A stretch of 64,000 nt of DNA from Corynebacterium aquilae DSM 44791. GTDB taxonomy: Bacteria > Actinomycetota > Actinomycetes > Mycobacteriales > Mycobacteriaceae. The notes beneath the pieces are model-generated. The model made no database searches and was not told where the DNA came from. It worked only from the letters and a program-made list of their open reading frames with translations. Of this stretch, positions 9,961-22,401 are shown one piece after another (positions within the stretch are counted from its first letter, which is position 1; each line of letters starts with the position of its first letter). The stretch covers positions 891,992 through 955,991 of the forward strand of contig NZ_CP009245.1 in NCBI RefSeq assembly GCF_001941445.1. Direction: 5' to 3'. Made by a program: the position numbers and the translations under genes.

Positions 9961-9991
9961 GCCACTGCCCCCAGCAACAGCCGGGGGTGGC
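9961..9991 (+). other. Hairpin in the long rpf2 leader
   Basis: GCCACTGCCCCC (9961-9972) pairs with GGGGGTGGC (9983-9991) inside the roughly 270-base leader upstream of rpf2. No T-run follows. I looked for the c-di-AMP (ydaO) riboswitch known upstream of some actinobacterial rpf genes and could not recognise it. Nothing else was seen in 9750-10147. Confidence 0.35.
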
Positions 9992-10144
9992 TAACCGCCG
10001 TAAAAGACACGCTCAAACACCCCGCCCACTCACATTGCATCCGGGCCAAACCCCCGTATGCACGATGTGGAACTCTTTGTTTTTAGCGAGCAAAGCAGTC
10101 GCGGTGGTCGCCCGAGCCCCCTTTTGATGTAAGTGAGTTTGTAG

Positions 10145-11296
<1,152 letters not shown>

Positions 11297-11322
11297 CACC
11301 CACGCACGCACTCACTTCTACA

Positions 11323-11365
11323 CCCCGTCACCCAGGCCTATCACGCGCCGCGGTGGCGGGGTTTG
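11323..11365 (+). terminator. Intrinsic terminator after rpf2
   Basis: CCCCGTCACC (11323-11332) pairs with GGTGGCGGGG (11352-11361), one G-T pair, then TTTGTG. Confidence 0.6.
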
Positions 11366-11444
11366 TGCATCCCACACAATCGCACGCTGGCAACGGGTGC
11401 GAACACCTCAAAAGCACAGCCCATGCGGTAGATTGAGAAACACT

Positions 11445-12341
11445 ATGGTGGCGAAAGACAACACACAACCGGCGAAACTGCTCGGCCCGCAACAAATCCG
11501 CGAACTCGCAGGCACCCTCGGGGTGGTTCCGACGAAAAAACTCGGACAAAACTTCGTCCACGACCCCAACACGGTCCGCATGATCGTCGACCAGGCCGGT
11601 GTGACCGCAGACGACCACGTCCTCGAAATCGGCCCCGGCCTCGGCTCGCTGACCCTAGCCCTGCTCGACACCGCCAAAGACACCACCGTCTGCGAGATCG
11701 ACGCCCGCCTGGCCGCCCAACTGCCCACCACCGTCGAAACCTTCGCCCCCGACCACGCGGACAAACTCACCGTCATCCACAGTGACGGCATGAAGCTCAA
11801 CCACGCCCTGCTCGAAGACGCCGGCGCACCCCTGCCCACCGCATTGGTGGCCAACCTGCCCTACAACGTCTCCGTCCCACTGCTTTTGCACCTGCTGGAA
11901 GAATTCCCCTCCATCCGCAAAGTGCTGGTCATGGTGCAACTCGAAGTCGCAGAACGACTCGCCGCCACCCCCGGCAACAAGGTCTATGGTGTGCCCAGCG
12001 TCAAAGCGCGCTTCTACGGCGACGTCCGCCTGGCCAACACCATCGGAAAAAACGTCTTCTGGCCTGCCCCCAACGTCAACTCCGGCCTGGTCCGCATCGA
12101 CTGCTTCGGCGAAGACAACCCCGCCGAGTGGAGTAGGGAACAAGCCCGCGAGGTCTTCCCCCTGATCGATGCGGCCTTCGCACAACGCCGCAAAACCCTG
12201 CGCGCAGCCCTGTCCGGCCACTACGGCGGCGGCGCCAACGCGGAGCGTGCCCTAAAGGCAGCCGGCATCGCACCCAACGAGCGTGGCGAAAAACTCCACG
12301 TCGCCGACTTCGTGCGGCTGGCACAGGTAGGCACCCCATGA
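11445..12341 (+). CDS. ksgA: 16S rRNA (adenine-N6,N6)-dimethyltransferase
   Basis: A 298-residue KsgA/RsmA enzyme that uses S-adenosylmethionine to dimethylate the two adjacent adenines in the 3'-terminal loop of 16S rRNA during small-subunit assembly. The family opening [12 protein letters not shown] is near residues 28-40. The SAM motif I is [12 protein letters not shown] near 62, and the catalytic motif IV is NLPYNVS near 138. The reading frame extends upstream through rpf2, but conserved homology begins here. ATG 11445 is preferred; GTG 11448 is equally possible. Its stop overlaps the ispE start (ATGA), so the two are translationally coupled. Confidence 0.96.
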   Translation: MVAKDNTQPAKLLGPQQIRELAGTLGVVPTKKLGQNFVHDPNTVRMIVDQAGVTADDHVLEIGPGLGSLTLALLDTAKDTTVCEIDARLAAQLPTTVETFAPDHADKLTVIHSDGMKLNHALLEDAGAPLPTALVANLPYNVSVPLLLHLLEEFPSIRKVLVMVQLEVAERLAATPGNKVYGVPSVKARFYGDVRLANTIGKNVFWPAPNVNSGLVRIDCFGEDNPAEWSREQAREVFPLIDAAFAQRRKTLRAALSGHYGGGANAERALKAAGIAPNERGEKLHVADFVRLAQVGTP

Positions 12342-13375
12342 CCGCCGAGCACCACGCCACCGTGCGCCCCACCCCTAACGACCAAGCACGCAAACACCCG
12401 CACCCGTTCAACATGAACCAACGCATCCGCCCCGGCGCCACCACCTACGAAGAAACCGCCCGGGCCAAGGTCAACCTGCACCTCGCAGTCGGTGATGCCC
12501 GCGCCGATGGCTACCACGAACTCGACACCGTCTTCCAATCCCTGTCGCTGGCCGACACCATCGCCATCACCCCATGCGACCACTACCCGGCTGACGGTGA
12601 ATCCGTGGTGAAAAACCTCAACGTCACCGGGCCCTTAAGCCACGTCATCCCCACCGACCACACCAACCTGGCATGGGGTGCCGCCGAAGCCTTTGCCGCA
12701 GCAGCACGAAAAAAGGGCACCATCGTTGCGAGGGTGTCCATCCGCATCACCAAAGGCATCCCCGTCGCCGGCGGCATGGCCGGCGGATCCGCCGACGCAG
12801 CCGGAGTGCTGCGCCTACTCAACCGCATCTATTCCTACCCGCTGAGCAGCGAAGAACTCCTCGAGATCGGCCTGGGGCTGGGCTCCGATGTGCCTTTTTG
12901 CATCCTGGAAGGCACCGCCCGCGCCGGCGGGCGCGGTGAAAAACTCACCCAGTTCACCCTCGCCCACACCCTGCATTTCGCACTCGCCTTCCACCGCCGC
13001 GGACTATCCACCCCCAAAGTCTTCGGCACCCTCGACCGCATGCGCGACAACCAGGAACTCACCACCCGCGCCGGAGACCCCCGCGCGCTGATTGCTGCCC
13101 TGGAAAACCCCCAAGCCAGCATCGACGACATCGCGCAGCTCATCGACAACGACCTGCAAGCACCCGCCCTGAGCATGAACAGCGCACTGTCACACTGCCT
13201 GGAGGTCGGACGCGCAGCCGGTGCGGCCGCCGCCTTCATCTCCGGATCCGGACCCACCTGCGCCTTTTTATGCCACAGCGCCGAACACGCCCGCGCGGTC
13301 GCCGAGACCATCACGGACGCCGGTGCCGCCGACGACACCGCCTGCGCACACACCACCCCAGCTGCCGCTATCTAA
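12338..13375 (+). CDS. ispE: 4-diphosphocytidyl-2-C-methyl-D-erythritol kinase
   Basis: GHMP-family kinase of the non-mevalonate isoprenoid pathway; it phosphorylates CDP-methylerythritol with ATP. The substrate-binding ARAKVNLHL is near residue 45. The GHMP glycine-rich loop is [15 protein letters not shown] near residues 145-160, and the C-terminal [11 protein letters not shown] loop is near 305. With the overlapping ATG the protein is 345 residues, longer than usual by about 30; the next ATG at 12413 (MNQRIRPG) would give the typical length. Overlap with ksgA argues for the first, family length for the second. The ksgA-ispE order is common in actinobacteria. Confidence 0.94.
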   Translation: MTAEHHATVRPTPNDQARKHPHPFNMNQRIRPGATTYEETARAKVNLHLAVGDARADGYHELDTVFQSLSLADTIAITPCDHYPADGESVVKNLNVTGPLSHVIPTDHTNLAWGAAEAFAAAARKKGTIVARVSIRITKGIPVAGGMAGGSADAAGVLRLLNRIYSYPLSSEELLEIGLGLGSDVPFCILEGTARAGGRGEKLTQFTLAHTLHFALAFHRRGLSTPKVFGTLDRMRDNQELTTRAGDPRALIAALENPQASIDDIAQLIDNDLQAPALSMNSALSHCLEVGRAAGAAAAFISGSGPTCAFLCHSAEHARAVAETITDAGAADDTACAHTTPAAAI

Positions 13376-13436
13376 CGCCCCACCACAGGCAGCACCCACC
13401 ACCCATAACCCCCAACCCAAGGAGCAACACCCCGCC

Positions 13437-15290
<1,854 letters not shown>

Positions 15291-15306
15291 CAACCCCCAC
15301 CACCGA

Positions 15307-15345
15307 CAAACCCCGCCAGCACGCAACTTTCGCAGGCGGGGTTTG
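15307..15345 (+). terminator. Hairpin terminator after the ABC-F gene
   Basis: Perfect 11-bp arms CAAACCCCGCC (15307-15317) and GGCGGGGTTTG (15335-15345). The T-run is short and lies inside the stem. Confidence 0.65.
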
Positions 15346-15400
15346 TCCGCACTATCCCCGACTCAAAGGACTGACCCGCACGGGTGTGTCAGATCACGAT

Positions 15401-15414
15401 TACACTCAGTGCAC
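15401..15414 (+). promoter_or_regulatory. -10 box of a leaderless sdaA mRNA
   Basis: TACACT (15401-15406) ends eight bases before the sdaA ATG and no ribosome site is present, so transcription should begin at or next to the start codon. Confidence 0.5.
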
Positions 15415-16836
15415 ATGACAGTCTCCGCCTTCGACCTGTTCAAAATCGGCATCGGGCCCTCCTCCTCCCACACCGTAGGACCCATGCGCGCCGGGCTGGA
15501 TTTCGCCCGGACACTGCATGGCCAGCTTGCAGCATCCCACGTTTCACCTGCCAGCCACCCGGAGACCATGCTGGCCGATGGGGCAGTGACCGCCGGGCCG
15601 GGCATCACCATCATTCTCTATGGGTCTTTGGCCGCCACCGGCGCCGGCCACGGCACCCTGGGGGCGTGCCTGATGGGCCTGGACGGGGCGGACCCGGAAA
15701 CCGTCGACCCGGACTACCTCGCGCAGCGGCTAGAAGAGATCCGTACCAGCCGCACCATCTACCTGGCCGGCGATAAGAACCTGCCGGTGACCTGTGGGTT
15801 TGAGGACATCATTTTGCGGCCCGCCGTGGTGCGCAGCATTCACACCAACGCCGTCACCTTCGTGTTCGGTGAGGTCAAACAGACCTACTATTCCATCGGC
15901 GGTGGTTTCATTCGCACCAAGGATGAGATTCCCACCCTGGAGGAAATTTCTGGCCCCTATTGCTACACCTCCGGCGAAGAACTGATCACCCTGGCCGAAA
16001 AGGAAGGGTTGAGTATTTCTGCAGTGCAGCGTCAATGCGAGCGTTCGCTGCGCACGGATGAGGACATTGATGAAGGGCTGCTGCGGATTTTTCATGCGAT
16101 GGATGCCTGCGCAAAACGAGGTATCGCCACCACCGGCATGCTGCCCGGAGGCCTGGGAGTCCACCGGCGTGCCGCCGGCTGGTACGAACAGCTCATCGTC
16201 GACGACCCGGAGCGCACCGCCGAATTTTCCGAAGACTGGGTCAACCTGGTGGCCCTGGCCGTCAACGAGGAAAACGCCGCCGGCGGGCGGGTGGTGACAG
16301 CCCCCACCAACGGGGCCGCCGGCATCATCCCGGCGGTGCTGTATTACGCCCGGCATTTCACCCCGGCCGGCCGCGCGGACGAACTCGACACCATCAAACG
16401 TTTTCTGCTGGCCGCCAGCGCCGTGGGCTCCTTACTCAAAGAACGCGCCAGCATTTCCGGCGCCGAGGTTGGCTGCCAAGGAGAAGTCGGCTCCGCGACG
16501 TCCATGGCGGCCGCCGGCCTGGCCGAAATCCTCGGCGGCAGCCCCCGGCAGGTGTGCAACGCAGCCGAGATCGGCATGGAGCACTCCCTGGGGCTGACCT
16601 GCGACCCCATCGGCGGGCTGGTTCAAATCCCCTGCATCGAACGCAACGCCATTTCCGCCGGTAAAGCAATCAACGCCGCGAAGATGGCGCTGCGAGGAGA
16701 CGGCACACACAAAGTCAGCCTGGATGACGTAATCGAAACGATGCGCCAAACCGGGGCCGACATGTCCGAACGCTACAAGGAAACCGCCGGCGGGGGACTA
16801 GCGATCACCGTCGCCGTGAACGTGCCCGAATGCTAG
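15415..16836 (+). CDS. sdaA: L-serine dehydratase, iron-sulfur dependent, single chain
   Basis: A 473-residue enzyme converting L-serine to pyruvate and ammonia. The beta part (about 1-160) opens with [17 protein letters not shown]; the alpha part follows. Iron-sulfur ligands are visible as C354 (VGCQGE), C396 (LTCDPIGG) and C407 (IPCIERN). The spacings of 42 and 11 equal those of the characterised Legionella enzyme as I recall it. ATG 15415 is chosen because homology begins there and a -10 box lies just upstream; an in-frame reading from 15343 runs into the preceding terminator. It appears monocistronic. C. glutamicum has an orthologous sdaA used for serine degradation. Confidence 0.96.
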   Translation: MTVSAFDLFKIGIGPSSSHTVGPMRAGLDFARTLHGQLAASHVSPASHPETMLADGAVTAGPGITIILYGSLAATGAGHGTLGACLMGLDGADPETVDPDYLAQRLEEIRTSRTIYLAGDKNLPVTCGFEDIILRPAVVRSIHTNAVTFVFGEVKQTYYSIGGGFIRTKDEIPTLEEISGPYCYTSGEELITLAEKEGLSISAVQRQCERSLRTDEDIDEGLLRIFHAMDACAKRGIATTGMLPGGLGVHRRAAGWYEQLIVDDPERTAEFSEDWVNLVALAVNEENAAGGRVVTAPTNGAAGIIPAVLYYARHFTPAGRADELDTIKRFLLAASAVGSLLKERASISGAEVGCQGEVGSATSMAAAGLAEILGGSPRQVCNAAEIGMEHSLGLTCDPIGGLVQIPCIERNAISAGKAINAAKMALRGDGTHKVSLDDVIETMRQTGADMSERYKETAGGGLAITVAVNVPEC

Positions 16837-16843
16837 CGCCCCG

Positions 16844-16893
16844 GCAAACTTTTCCCGCACCGCGCGGACAGTAATGCGGGGGCAAAGTTTTGC
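16844..16893. repeat. Inverted repeat between sdaA and the monooxygenase gene
   Basis: GCAAACTTTTCCCGCA (16844-16859) mirrors TGCGGGGGCAAAGTTTTGC (16875-16893) with small bulges. It could terminate sdaA or be an operator, as it reaches the -10 of the next gene (TAGCCT, 16894-16899). Confidence 0.45.
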
Positions 16894-16906
16894 TAGCCTG
16901 GCGCAC

Positions 16907-17230
16907 ATGATCTTGATCAACGTGAAATTCACCCCGCTGCCCGAAAACGTCGAATCCTTCCCCCAGATCGTCGCCGACTTCACAAACGCCACCCGCGCCG
17001 AGGATGGCTGCCTGTTCTTCGAGTGGTACCGCTCCACCGAGCGCCCCAACGAGTACATCCTGGTCGAAGGCTTCAAAGACGATGCCGCAGAAGCACACGT
17101 GAACTCCGCACACTTCAAGGCTGCCTGCGAGCTGTTCCCGACGGTGCTGGAAAAGACCCCGGAGATCATCAACACCCTCATCGAGGGCAAAACCGAATGG
17201 GACGAGATGGCCGAATTCAAGGTCAACTAG
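16907..17230 (+). CDS. Antibiotic biosynthesis monooxygenase (ABM/YgiN-like) domain protein
   Basis: A 107-residue single-domain protein of the dimeric alpha/beta ABM fold, whose members include quinol monooxygenases and heme-degrading enzymes. Typical segments are the first strand MILINVKFTPLPENVE, the central EDGCLFFEWYRSTERPNEYILVEGF and the helix with AHVNSAHFKAACE. The substrate is unknown. ATG 16907 has no ribosome site but TAGCCT (16894-16899) lies seven bases before it, so the mRNA is probably leaderless. It converges on the next gene, with a shared terminator between. Confidence 0.85.
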   Translation: MILINVKFTPLPENVESFPQIVADFTNATRAEDGCLFFEWYRSTERPNEYILVEGFKDDAAEAHVNSAHFKAACELFPTVLEKTPEIINTLIEGKTEWDEMAEFKVN

Positions 17231-17258
17231 CCCCCACAGGCTTTACCGCCTGAAAACT

Positions 17259-17292
17259 ACTGCCGCCGGCGCCCCAGCGCATCGGCGGCAGT
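17259..17292. terminator. Bidirectional terminator between convergent genes
   Basis: ACTGCCGCCG (17259-17268) and CGGCGGCAGT (17283-17292) form a perfect stem. Leftward it is followed by AGTTTTC, rightward by TGTCT. Confidence 0.6.
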
Positions 17293-17306
17293 TGTCTATG
17301 TTTGAG

Positions 17307-17813
17307 CTATACCGGGCTGCCGGGCTGTTTGAGGCGGGCTGCCTCAATGGCCTGCTTTTTCAGCTGCTCATCATCAGCGCTTTTCTTGCCCCAGCTTTCG
17401 GGGCTCCACCACTGCCAGTTGATGGTCCAAAACCTCGGCGGAAAAAAGTCTTTCTCGGTGGCCCCGGTAAACAGGGGATCGTCATCAGCCATGTTGGCTA
17501 TCTTCCAGACCTGATACACCCAGGCGATGATCGGCCAGACCACCAGCGCCCAGAACAGCTGCTTTGTATCCGGGCCGTCCTCAACTCCCAGCAGCCCCAG
17601 GCCGAAAGCTAACAAAAGGGGCAGGCCGACAGAGAAGAAATACACCCGCCACGCCCGGGAACGCTGCCCCAAAAACGCCCACTGAATCCCCGTCAAACCA
17701 GACCAGACCGCCATCTTGTAGGCGCGGGATTTGGTGCGCTCGACCGCTTGTCCATCGACGATCTCGGGAAGCAGGTCAAAGCGCTGTGGCGGAGTGTATC
17801 CGAATAAAGCCAT
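17307..17813 (-). CDS. Membrane protein of unknown function
   Basis: A 168-residue protein that I do not recognise. The N-terminal half carries MALFGYTPPQRFDLLPE. Two or three hydrophobic helices lie at about residues 40-105. The C-terminal cytoplasmic-looking part is rich in Trp (FWTINWQWWSPESWGKK) and ends with a basic helix. The start is set by the strong ribosome site AAGGAAGG just upstream of the ATG at 17813; an earlier in-frame ATG at 17843 has none. It is monocistronic and convergent with the monooxygenase. No motif suggests an enzyme. Confidence 0.65.
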   Translation of the reverse strand: MALFGYTPPQRFDLLPEIVDGQAVERTKSRAYKMAVWSGLTGIQWAFLGQRSRAWRVYFFSVGLPLLLAFGLGLLGVEDGPDTKQLFWALVVWPIIAWVYQVWKIANMADDDPLFTGATEKDFFPPRFWTINWQWWSPESWGKKSADDEQLKKQAIEAARLKQPGSPV

Positions 17814-18210
17814 GACGCTTCCTTCCTTGTCTCGACACATCAAGCCCTATCTAGCCCCCGCATCGTCGGCGAAGGTGAGCAGGTGAATATTTAGGCTGGG
17901 TCAATCGTACTCAACGATGAGCCCGACGGTCAGCCTAGTGGGGGAGCGCACTGGCACAAGCCGCGAGGAATTGACACCGGCTGTGACCCACTGCGTTTGG
18001 CGCATGGGCCGGAAAACCTACCACACGGGGTTGGCACCCACCGGAGGAATAACTCACCACCACAACACCCGTGAAAGGCCTTGCCAAGGTCGTGGTGAAC
18101 TGGCAGTTTTTCCCCACAGCCCCAGGTGGGGTGGCGGCGATTTTCGGGTGTGCTGGGTGGGGGTGACATGGGGTGTGGTTTCGGGCCAGACGCGCATTAG
18201 GGTGGATGGC
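17814..18210. other. Divergent control region before ppk2
   Basis: About 400 bases between divergent genes. The only clear signal is TAGGGT (18198-18203), seven bases before the ppk2 ATG, a leaderless-type -10. An open frame runs through this stretch in line with ppk2 but shows no protein similarity. Confidence 0.5.
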
Positions 18211-19128
18211 ATGGGAAAGAAAAAAGAGTCATCGGAAAGCCGCCCCCCGAAGCTGTCGAAAGAAGCTTATGAGGCAGAGCTCAAGCGCCTCCAGGCCGAA
18301 CTCGTCGACATGCAGCAGTGGGTTGTCGAAACCGGCGCCCGCGTCGTCGTGATCATGGAAGGCCGCGACGCTGCGGGCAAGGGATCCGCCATCAAGCGCA
18401 TCACCCAATACCTCAACCCCCGCACCTGCCGCATCGAGGCTCTTCCCGCCCCGAACTCCCGCGAACAGGGCCAGTGGTACTTCCAGCGCTACGTGGAAAA
18501 GCTGCCCACCGCCGGCGAAATCGTCATCTTCGACCGCTCCTGGTACAACCGTGCCGGCGTGGAACGCGTCATGGGCTTCTGCACCTCCCAGGAATACCGC
18601 CGCTTCCTGCACCAGGCCCCCATCTTCGAGCGCCTGCTCGTCGAAGACGGCATTATGCTGCGCAAGTACTGGTTCTCCGTCTCGGACGAGGAACAAGTCA
18701 AGCGTTTCAAGTCCCGCCGCAACGATCCTTTGCGCCGCTGGAAGCTGTCCCCCATGGACCTGCAGTCCATCACCCGCTGGGAAGACTACTCCCGCGCGAA
18801 GGACGAAATGTTCGTCCACACCGACATTCCTTCCGCGCCGTGGTACACCGTCGAATCCGAGGACAAGAAACGTTCCCGCATCAACGTGATTTCCCACCTG
18901 CTGTCGACCATTCCCTACGAGAAGATCGACCGCCCGCTGCCGGAAATCCCCGAGCGTCCCGTCTCCACCAACGACTACGAGCGCCCCCCGCGCGAAGACT
19001 TCCGCTACGTCCCGGATGTCGCCGCCGAACTGGAACGCGACAAAGTCGATGAGGACAAGACCGACAAGTCCGACAGCAAGAAAAACAAAAAGTCCAAGAA
19101 GAAGTCGAAGAAGTCCAAAAAGGACTAG
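18211..19128 (+). CDS. ppk2: Polyphosphate kinase 2 (class I)
   Basis: A 305-residue PPK2-family kinase, which transfers phosphate between polyphosphate and nucleoside diphosphates. The Walker A loop GRDAAGKG is at 51-58, followed by the conserved RITQYLNPR. Walker B is FDRSWYNRAG with D108. The lid module contains RKYWFSVSDEEQ and the basic RFKSRRNDPLRRWKLS. Single-domain, therefore class I. A very Lys/Asp/Ser-rich tail of about 35 residues follows the fold and is unusual; it might bind polyphosphate. ATG 18211 is chosen because homology starts just after it and a -10 box sits seven bases upstream. C. glutamicum has two such enzymes; which one this matches is not decided. Confidence 0.93.
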   Translation: MGKKKESSESRPPKLSKEAYEAELKRLQAELVDMQQWVVETGARVVVIMEGRDAAGKGSAIKRITQYLNPRTCRIEALPAPNSREQGQWYFQRYVEKLPTAGEIVIFDRSWYNRAGVERVMGFCTSQEYRRFLHQAPIFERLLVEDGIMLRKYWFSVSDEEQVKRFKSRRNDPLRRWKLSPMDLQSITRWEDYSRAKDEMFVHTDIPSAPWYTVESEDKKRSRINVISHLLSTIPYEKIDRPLPEIPERPVSTNDYERPPREDFRYVPDVAAELERDKVDEDKTDKSDSKKNKKSKKKSKKSKKD

Positions 19129-19153
19129 CGCCAAAGCATAACCGCGACGCACT

Positions 19154-19190
19154 AAAGGGGCGTGCCCACCAATCGGGCACGCCCCTTTTT
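19154..19190 (+). terminator. Strong intrinsic terminator after ppk2
   Basis: AAAGGGGCGTGCCC (19154-19167) and GGGCACGCCCCTTT (19175-19188) form a perfect 14-bp stem with a T-run. Confidence 0.92.
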
Positions 19191-19412
19191 ACGTGCACTG
19201 GATTCCTTGAAGAAGCCACCCCGAAAGTGGCCACAGCAACCGGTCTGTCCAAGAGGTCTATTGTGGTTGTGGTCAGTCGCGCGCACGGCACGGAAGAAGC
19301 CACCGCCACCCACACACCTCAAGGGCCCCCAAGAGCGCCCAGGCGACGGTGATCACACAGCTGGTGGATTATTCGACCGGCCGCAGCCGCCAAACACACG
19401 TGTCGTTGAAGG

Positions 19413-19425
19413 TATAAAACCCAAG
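19413..19425 (+). promoter_or_regulatory. -10 box of a leaderless ClC-channel mRNA
   Basis: TATAAA (19413-19418) ends seven bases before ATG 19426. The rest of the 235-base spacer after the ppk2 terminator shows nothing. Confidence 0.5.
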
Positions 19426-20847
19426 ATGCCAAAGCCAGCATTCATCCCCACTGCCAGGCAGCGGGGACGTCAACGCTTCAGCGTGGCAGAAATCGTTCGC
19501 TTCCGCCGCGGTGGCCTCTACTTGATGGCAGTGATCATCGGAATACTCGCTGGACTAGGAGCAGTCGCCTTCCGCTACGGCATCCACTCCTGGGAATACC
19601 TACTCACCGGCCAACAAGACGCCACCCTGCCCATCGCAGACGACCCGAAAGAAGCCTTCGAACTCACCGGGATACTCGCCCCACTAGGGCGATGGGGACT
19701 CATCATCGCCCCCGTGATCTCTGCGGTCATCTACGCGCCCCTGATGTACTTCTTCGGCGCCAGCGAATGCGGGCGCGGCGTTGCCGGAGTGATGTACTCA
19801 GTGCGCAAAAACTACGGGCGAGTCAAATTCACCCCAGCCGCCACCACCACCGCCGCCTCAGCACTCACCATCGGCGGTGGCGGAAACGTCGGCCCAGAAG
19901 GCCCCATCAGCGAACTCGGCGGGGCAATCGGACACGCCGTGTCCACATGGTTTCACGCACCCCGCACCACCGCCCGACTACTAACCGCCACCGGTGTAGC
20001 CGCCGGCGTATCCGCCGCCTTCAACGCACCACTAGCCGGAGCATTCTTCGCCATGGAAGTCATCCTCTTAGACTTCACCAGCGAAACCTTCGTCTGCGTA
20101 GTCATCGCCTGCGTCGCCGCCACCATGACCAACAAACAATTCGTCGGCGACAGCCTCTCCTTCACCCTCCACCAAGACCTCACCCTCGCCCGCGACACCG
20201 ACCTCGGCTGGGTCATCGTCCTAGCCGTCATCGGCGGAATAGTCGGCGTCGCCTTCTCAAAAATCCGCTACCTCGCAGAAGACGCAGTCGACCACATCTG
20301 GCGCGGCCCAGTATGGCTGCGCCCCATCCTCGGATCCATCATCCTCGGCGCAGTCCTGTTCGCCGTACCCGCCGCCTACGGCGAAGGCGACGCCGTCCTC
20401 AACGGCGCCCTCCGCGGTGAACTAGCACTCCAACTCGTACTCATCCTGTTCGCGGTGAAATTCATCGCCACCGCCCTGACCGTCGCCATCGGCGGCGTCG
20501 GCGGAACCTTCGCCCCCAGCCTATTCATCGGAGGCATGCTCGGAGCAATCTTCGGCGCCATCGTAGAACCCTCCAACGCCTACGCCATGGCCATTTTCGG
20601 CATGATCGGCATGGGCGCAGTATTCACCGGCGCCGCCCGCGCCCCCATGACCGGGGTGCTACTCATCATGGAACTCACCGGACAATTCCGGCTCCTCCTG
20701 CCACTAATGCTGGCAGTCGTCATTGCCACCGGCATCGCACGCCTGCTCTCCGAGACCACGATCTACACCGAGGCGTTGGCGCGACGGGGCGTGGATCCGG
20801 TGCCACCCCCGCCGGTGGCCTATCGGGCGCACACTCAACCGTCCTAA
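19426..20847 (+). CDS. ClC-family chloride channel or H+/Cl- antiporter
   Basis: A 473-residue integral membrane protein with about ten hydrophobic helices. ClC signatures are present: the GREGP-type motif as GGNVGPEGPISELGG near residue 150, carrying the gating glutamate, and the later GGVGGTFAPSLFIGGMLG near 360. The GSGIP-type filter segment appears as the variant CGRGVAGVMY near 117. No CBS domains follow, as in many bacterial members. An open frame extends upstream to 19162, through the ppk2 terminator; the -10 box placed just before 19426 argues for the shorter start. No operon partner. Transported anion not determinable here. Confidence 0.88.
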   Translation: MPKPAFIPTARQRGRQRFSVAEIVRFRRGGLYLMAVIIGILAGLGAVAFRYGIHSWEYLLTGQQDATLPIADDPKEAFELTGILAPLGRWGLIIAPVISAVIYAPLMYFFGASECGRGVAGVMYSVRKNYGRVKFTPAATTTAASALTIGGGGNVGPEGPISELGGAIGHAVSTWFHAPRTTARLLTATGVAAGVSAAFNAPLAGAFFAMEVILLDFTSETFVCVVIACVAATMTNKQFVGDSLSFTLHQDLTLARDTDLGWVIVLAVIGGIVGVAFSKIRYLAEDAVDHIWRGPVWLRPILGSIILGAVLFAVPAAYGEGDAVLNGALRGELALQLVLILFAVKFIATALTVAIGGVGGTFAPSLFIGGMLGAIFGAIVEPSNAYAMAIFGMIGMGAVFTGAARAPMTGVLLIMELTGQFRLLLPLMLAVVIATGIARLLSETTIYTEALARRGVDPVPPPPVAYRAHTQPS

Positions 20848-20948
20848 AGGTTTTAAGCCGGTTGGTTGGCACCTTGGCAGCCGTTGTATGCAGGATTTTT
20901 TCTCTAATCGCCACACAGAATCGTTGTGATGTGGAACACTAGGAAGCT

Positions 20949-22025
20949 ATGAACGCTTCACACACTTCTGCACAGACCACCGGGGACCAGTTCGTCAACG
21001 TGTCGGTCCGGAACACCACCGGATGCATCGAGCTGAATCGCCCCAAGGCGCTGAACTCTTTGAACCACGACATGATTAACACGATCGCCGAGGCCATCGA
21101 AGGGTGGCGCGATGACGACTCGGTTCACCGGGTCGTGATCTTCTCCTCCACGGAGCGAGCCTTCTGCGCCGGCGGTGATGTTCGATCCGTGCGCGACGCC
21201 GGGGTCGAGGGGGATTTCGCCGCGGGAGACCAGCTCTTTGTTGACGAGTACGTGATGAACAACGATCTGGGCCAGTTCCCCAAGCCCATCGTGTCCGTCA
21301 TCAACGGTGTCGCCATGGGTGGTGGCTTGGGCGTGAGCTGCCACGGCTCCCACCGAGTGATCACCGAGCGAGCCTTTGCGGCAATGCCGGAAATGGCCAT
21401 CGGCTTCATCCCGGATGTGGGCATGACCTACATGATGGAGCACATGGTCGGCACCCGCGGCAAGCCCTCGCGGGCACTAGCGGTGTTCCTCGGGGTGACC
21501 GGCTGGCGCCTGAGCCCGGCGGACATGATCTGGTCGGGCATGGCCACCCACCACATCGACTCGGCCAACACCGAGGAGTTCATCCAGGTCACCATCGAGG
21601 AATCCCTGGATGAGGCCCTGGAGCGCTTCGCCACCGAGCCGGCAGAACAATCCAAGCTGGCGGGTCTCATCGACGATATTGAGGCCACCTTCAACAAGGA
21701 GACTTGGGCGGAGATCCAGCAGGCGCTGGAAGATCACGGCAATGAGGAGTTCAAAAACCTCGTCTACGAGCACATCGAGAAGTCCTCGCCGACCTCGGTG
21801 GTGGCCGCGGTGGAGCTGTTTGCCGCGAACCTGACCGCCACCACTTTGCGCCACGCTCTCGACAACGAGCTGGCGTTGGGTAACTACCTGCGCCGTGGCC
21901 ACGACTTCCCGGAGGGCGTGCGCGCGGTGCTGATCGATAAGGATCGCAACCCGAACTTTGAGCCTAAGAACTTCGAGGATGTCGACGTGGAAGCTATTCG
22001 TGGTGTGCTTAAGCGCGACTCCTAG
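20949..22025 (+). CDS. Enoyl-CoA hydratase/isomerase family enzyme, 3-hydroxyisobutyryl-CoA hydrolase type
   Basis: A 358-residue crotonase-fold protein. Oxyanion-hole segments are CAGGDVRSV near residue 73 and NGVAMGGGLGVSCHGSH near 118. MPEMAIGFIPDVGMTY near 147 and the C-terminal RGHDFPEGVRAVLIDKDRNP are diagnostic of the 3-hydroxyisobutyryl-CoA hydrolase branch, an enzyme of valine degradation; the length agrees. Family membership is secure, the exact reaction less so, since no other valine-pathway gene is nearby. AACACT at 20935-20940 could be a -10 for a leaderless mRNA; alternatively AGGA lies very close to the ATG. A strong terminator follows. Confidence 0.87.
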   Translation: MNASHTSAQTTGDQFVNVSVRNTTGCIELNRPKALNSLNHDMINTIAEAIEGWRDDDSVHRVVIFSSTERAFCAGGDVRSVRDAGVEGDFAAGDQLFVDEYVMNNDLGQFPKPIVSVINGVAMGGGLGVSCHGSHRVITERAFAAMPEMAIGFIPDVGMTYMMEHMVGTRGKPSRALAVFLGVTGWRLSPADMIWSGMATHHIDSANTEEFIQVTIEESLDEALERFATEPAEQSKLAGLIDDIEATFNKETWAEIQQALEDHGNEEFKNLVYEHIEKSSPTSVVAAVELFAANLTATTLRHALDNELALGNYLRRGHDFPEGVRAVLIDKDRNPNFEPKNFEDVDVEAIRGVLKRDS

Positions 22026-22079
22026 AAGGCAAGCACACGTGTCGCGCTGAGACGCTGTTGGTGCGTGTGATTGCAGTTC

Positions 22080-22113
22080 GGCCCCCGATCCACCTGCTCG
22101 GGGGCCATATTTT
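22080..22113 (+). terminator. Intrinsic terminator after the crotonase-family gene
   Basis: GGCCCCCGA (22080-22088) and TCGGGGGCC (22098-22106) pair perfectly, followed by ATATTTTTG. Confidence 0.9.
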
Positions 22114-22191
22114 TGTGGGTTGTGAGCGGCGTGCGGGTGGATGGCGTCACAGCCCCTGCGTATCACTCGTTAGGGGGAGTAGTTTGGGGGT

Positions 22192-22401
22192 ATGGGCACC
22201 GCACACAACTCCGGTACTGACGGCGCAGGGCGCCGCGGTTCCCGTGCGCCGAAATGCCCGATTCGCTATGGCTTTCCCTGCACTGCGTGTCAGCCGGGCG
22301 CATCGGGGCCACAGGATTGCCAGCTGGTGATGCTGGTGCGCGAAGACCCGGAGCTCAAAGAGCTGATGAAGGAAATGATCGCCAAGCACCGTCAAAACTA
22401 G
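22192..22401 (+). CDS. Small conserved cysteine-containing protein
   Basis: A 69-residue protein whose core CPIRYGFPCTACQPGASG followed by DCQLVMLVREDPELKELM is of a type I recall from other actinobacteria as an uncharacterised family. Four cysteines (CP, CTAC, DC) could bind a metal; that is inference. TAGTTT (22180-22185) ends six bases before ATG 22192 without a ribosome site, so the message is probably leaderless. The 256 bases downstream hold no gene apart from the shared terminator at 22606-22652. Confidence 0.75.
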   Translation: MGTAHNSGTDGAGRRGSRAPKCPIRYGFPCTACQPGASGPQDCQLVMLVREDPELKELMKEMIAKHRQN

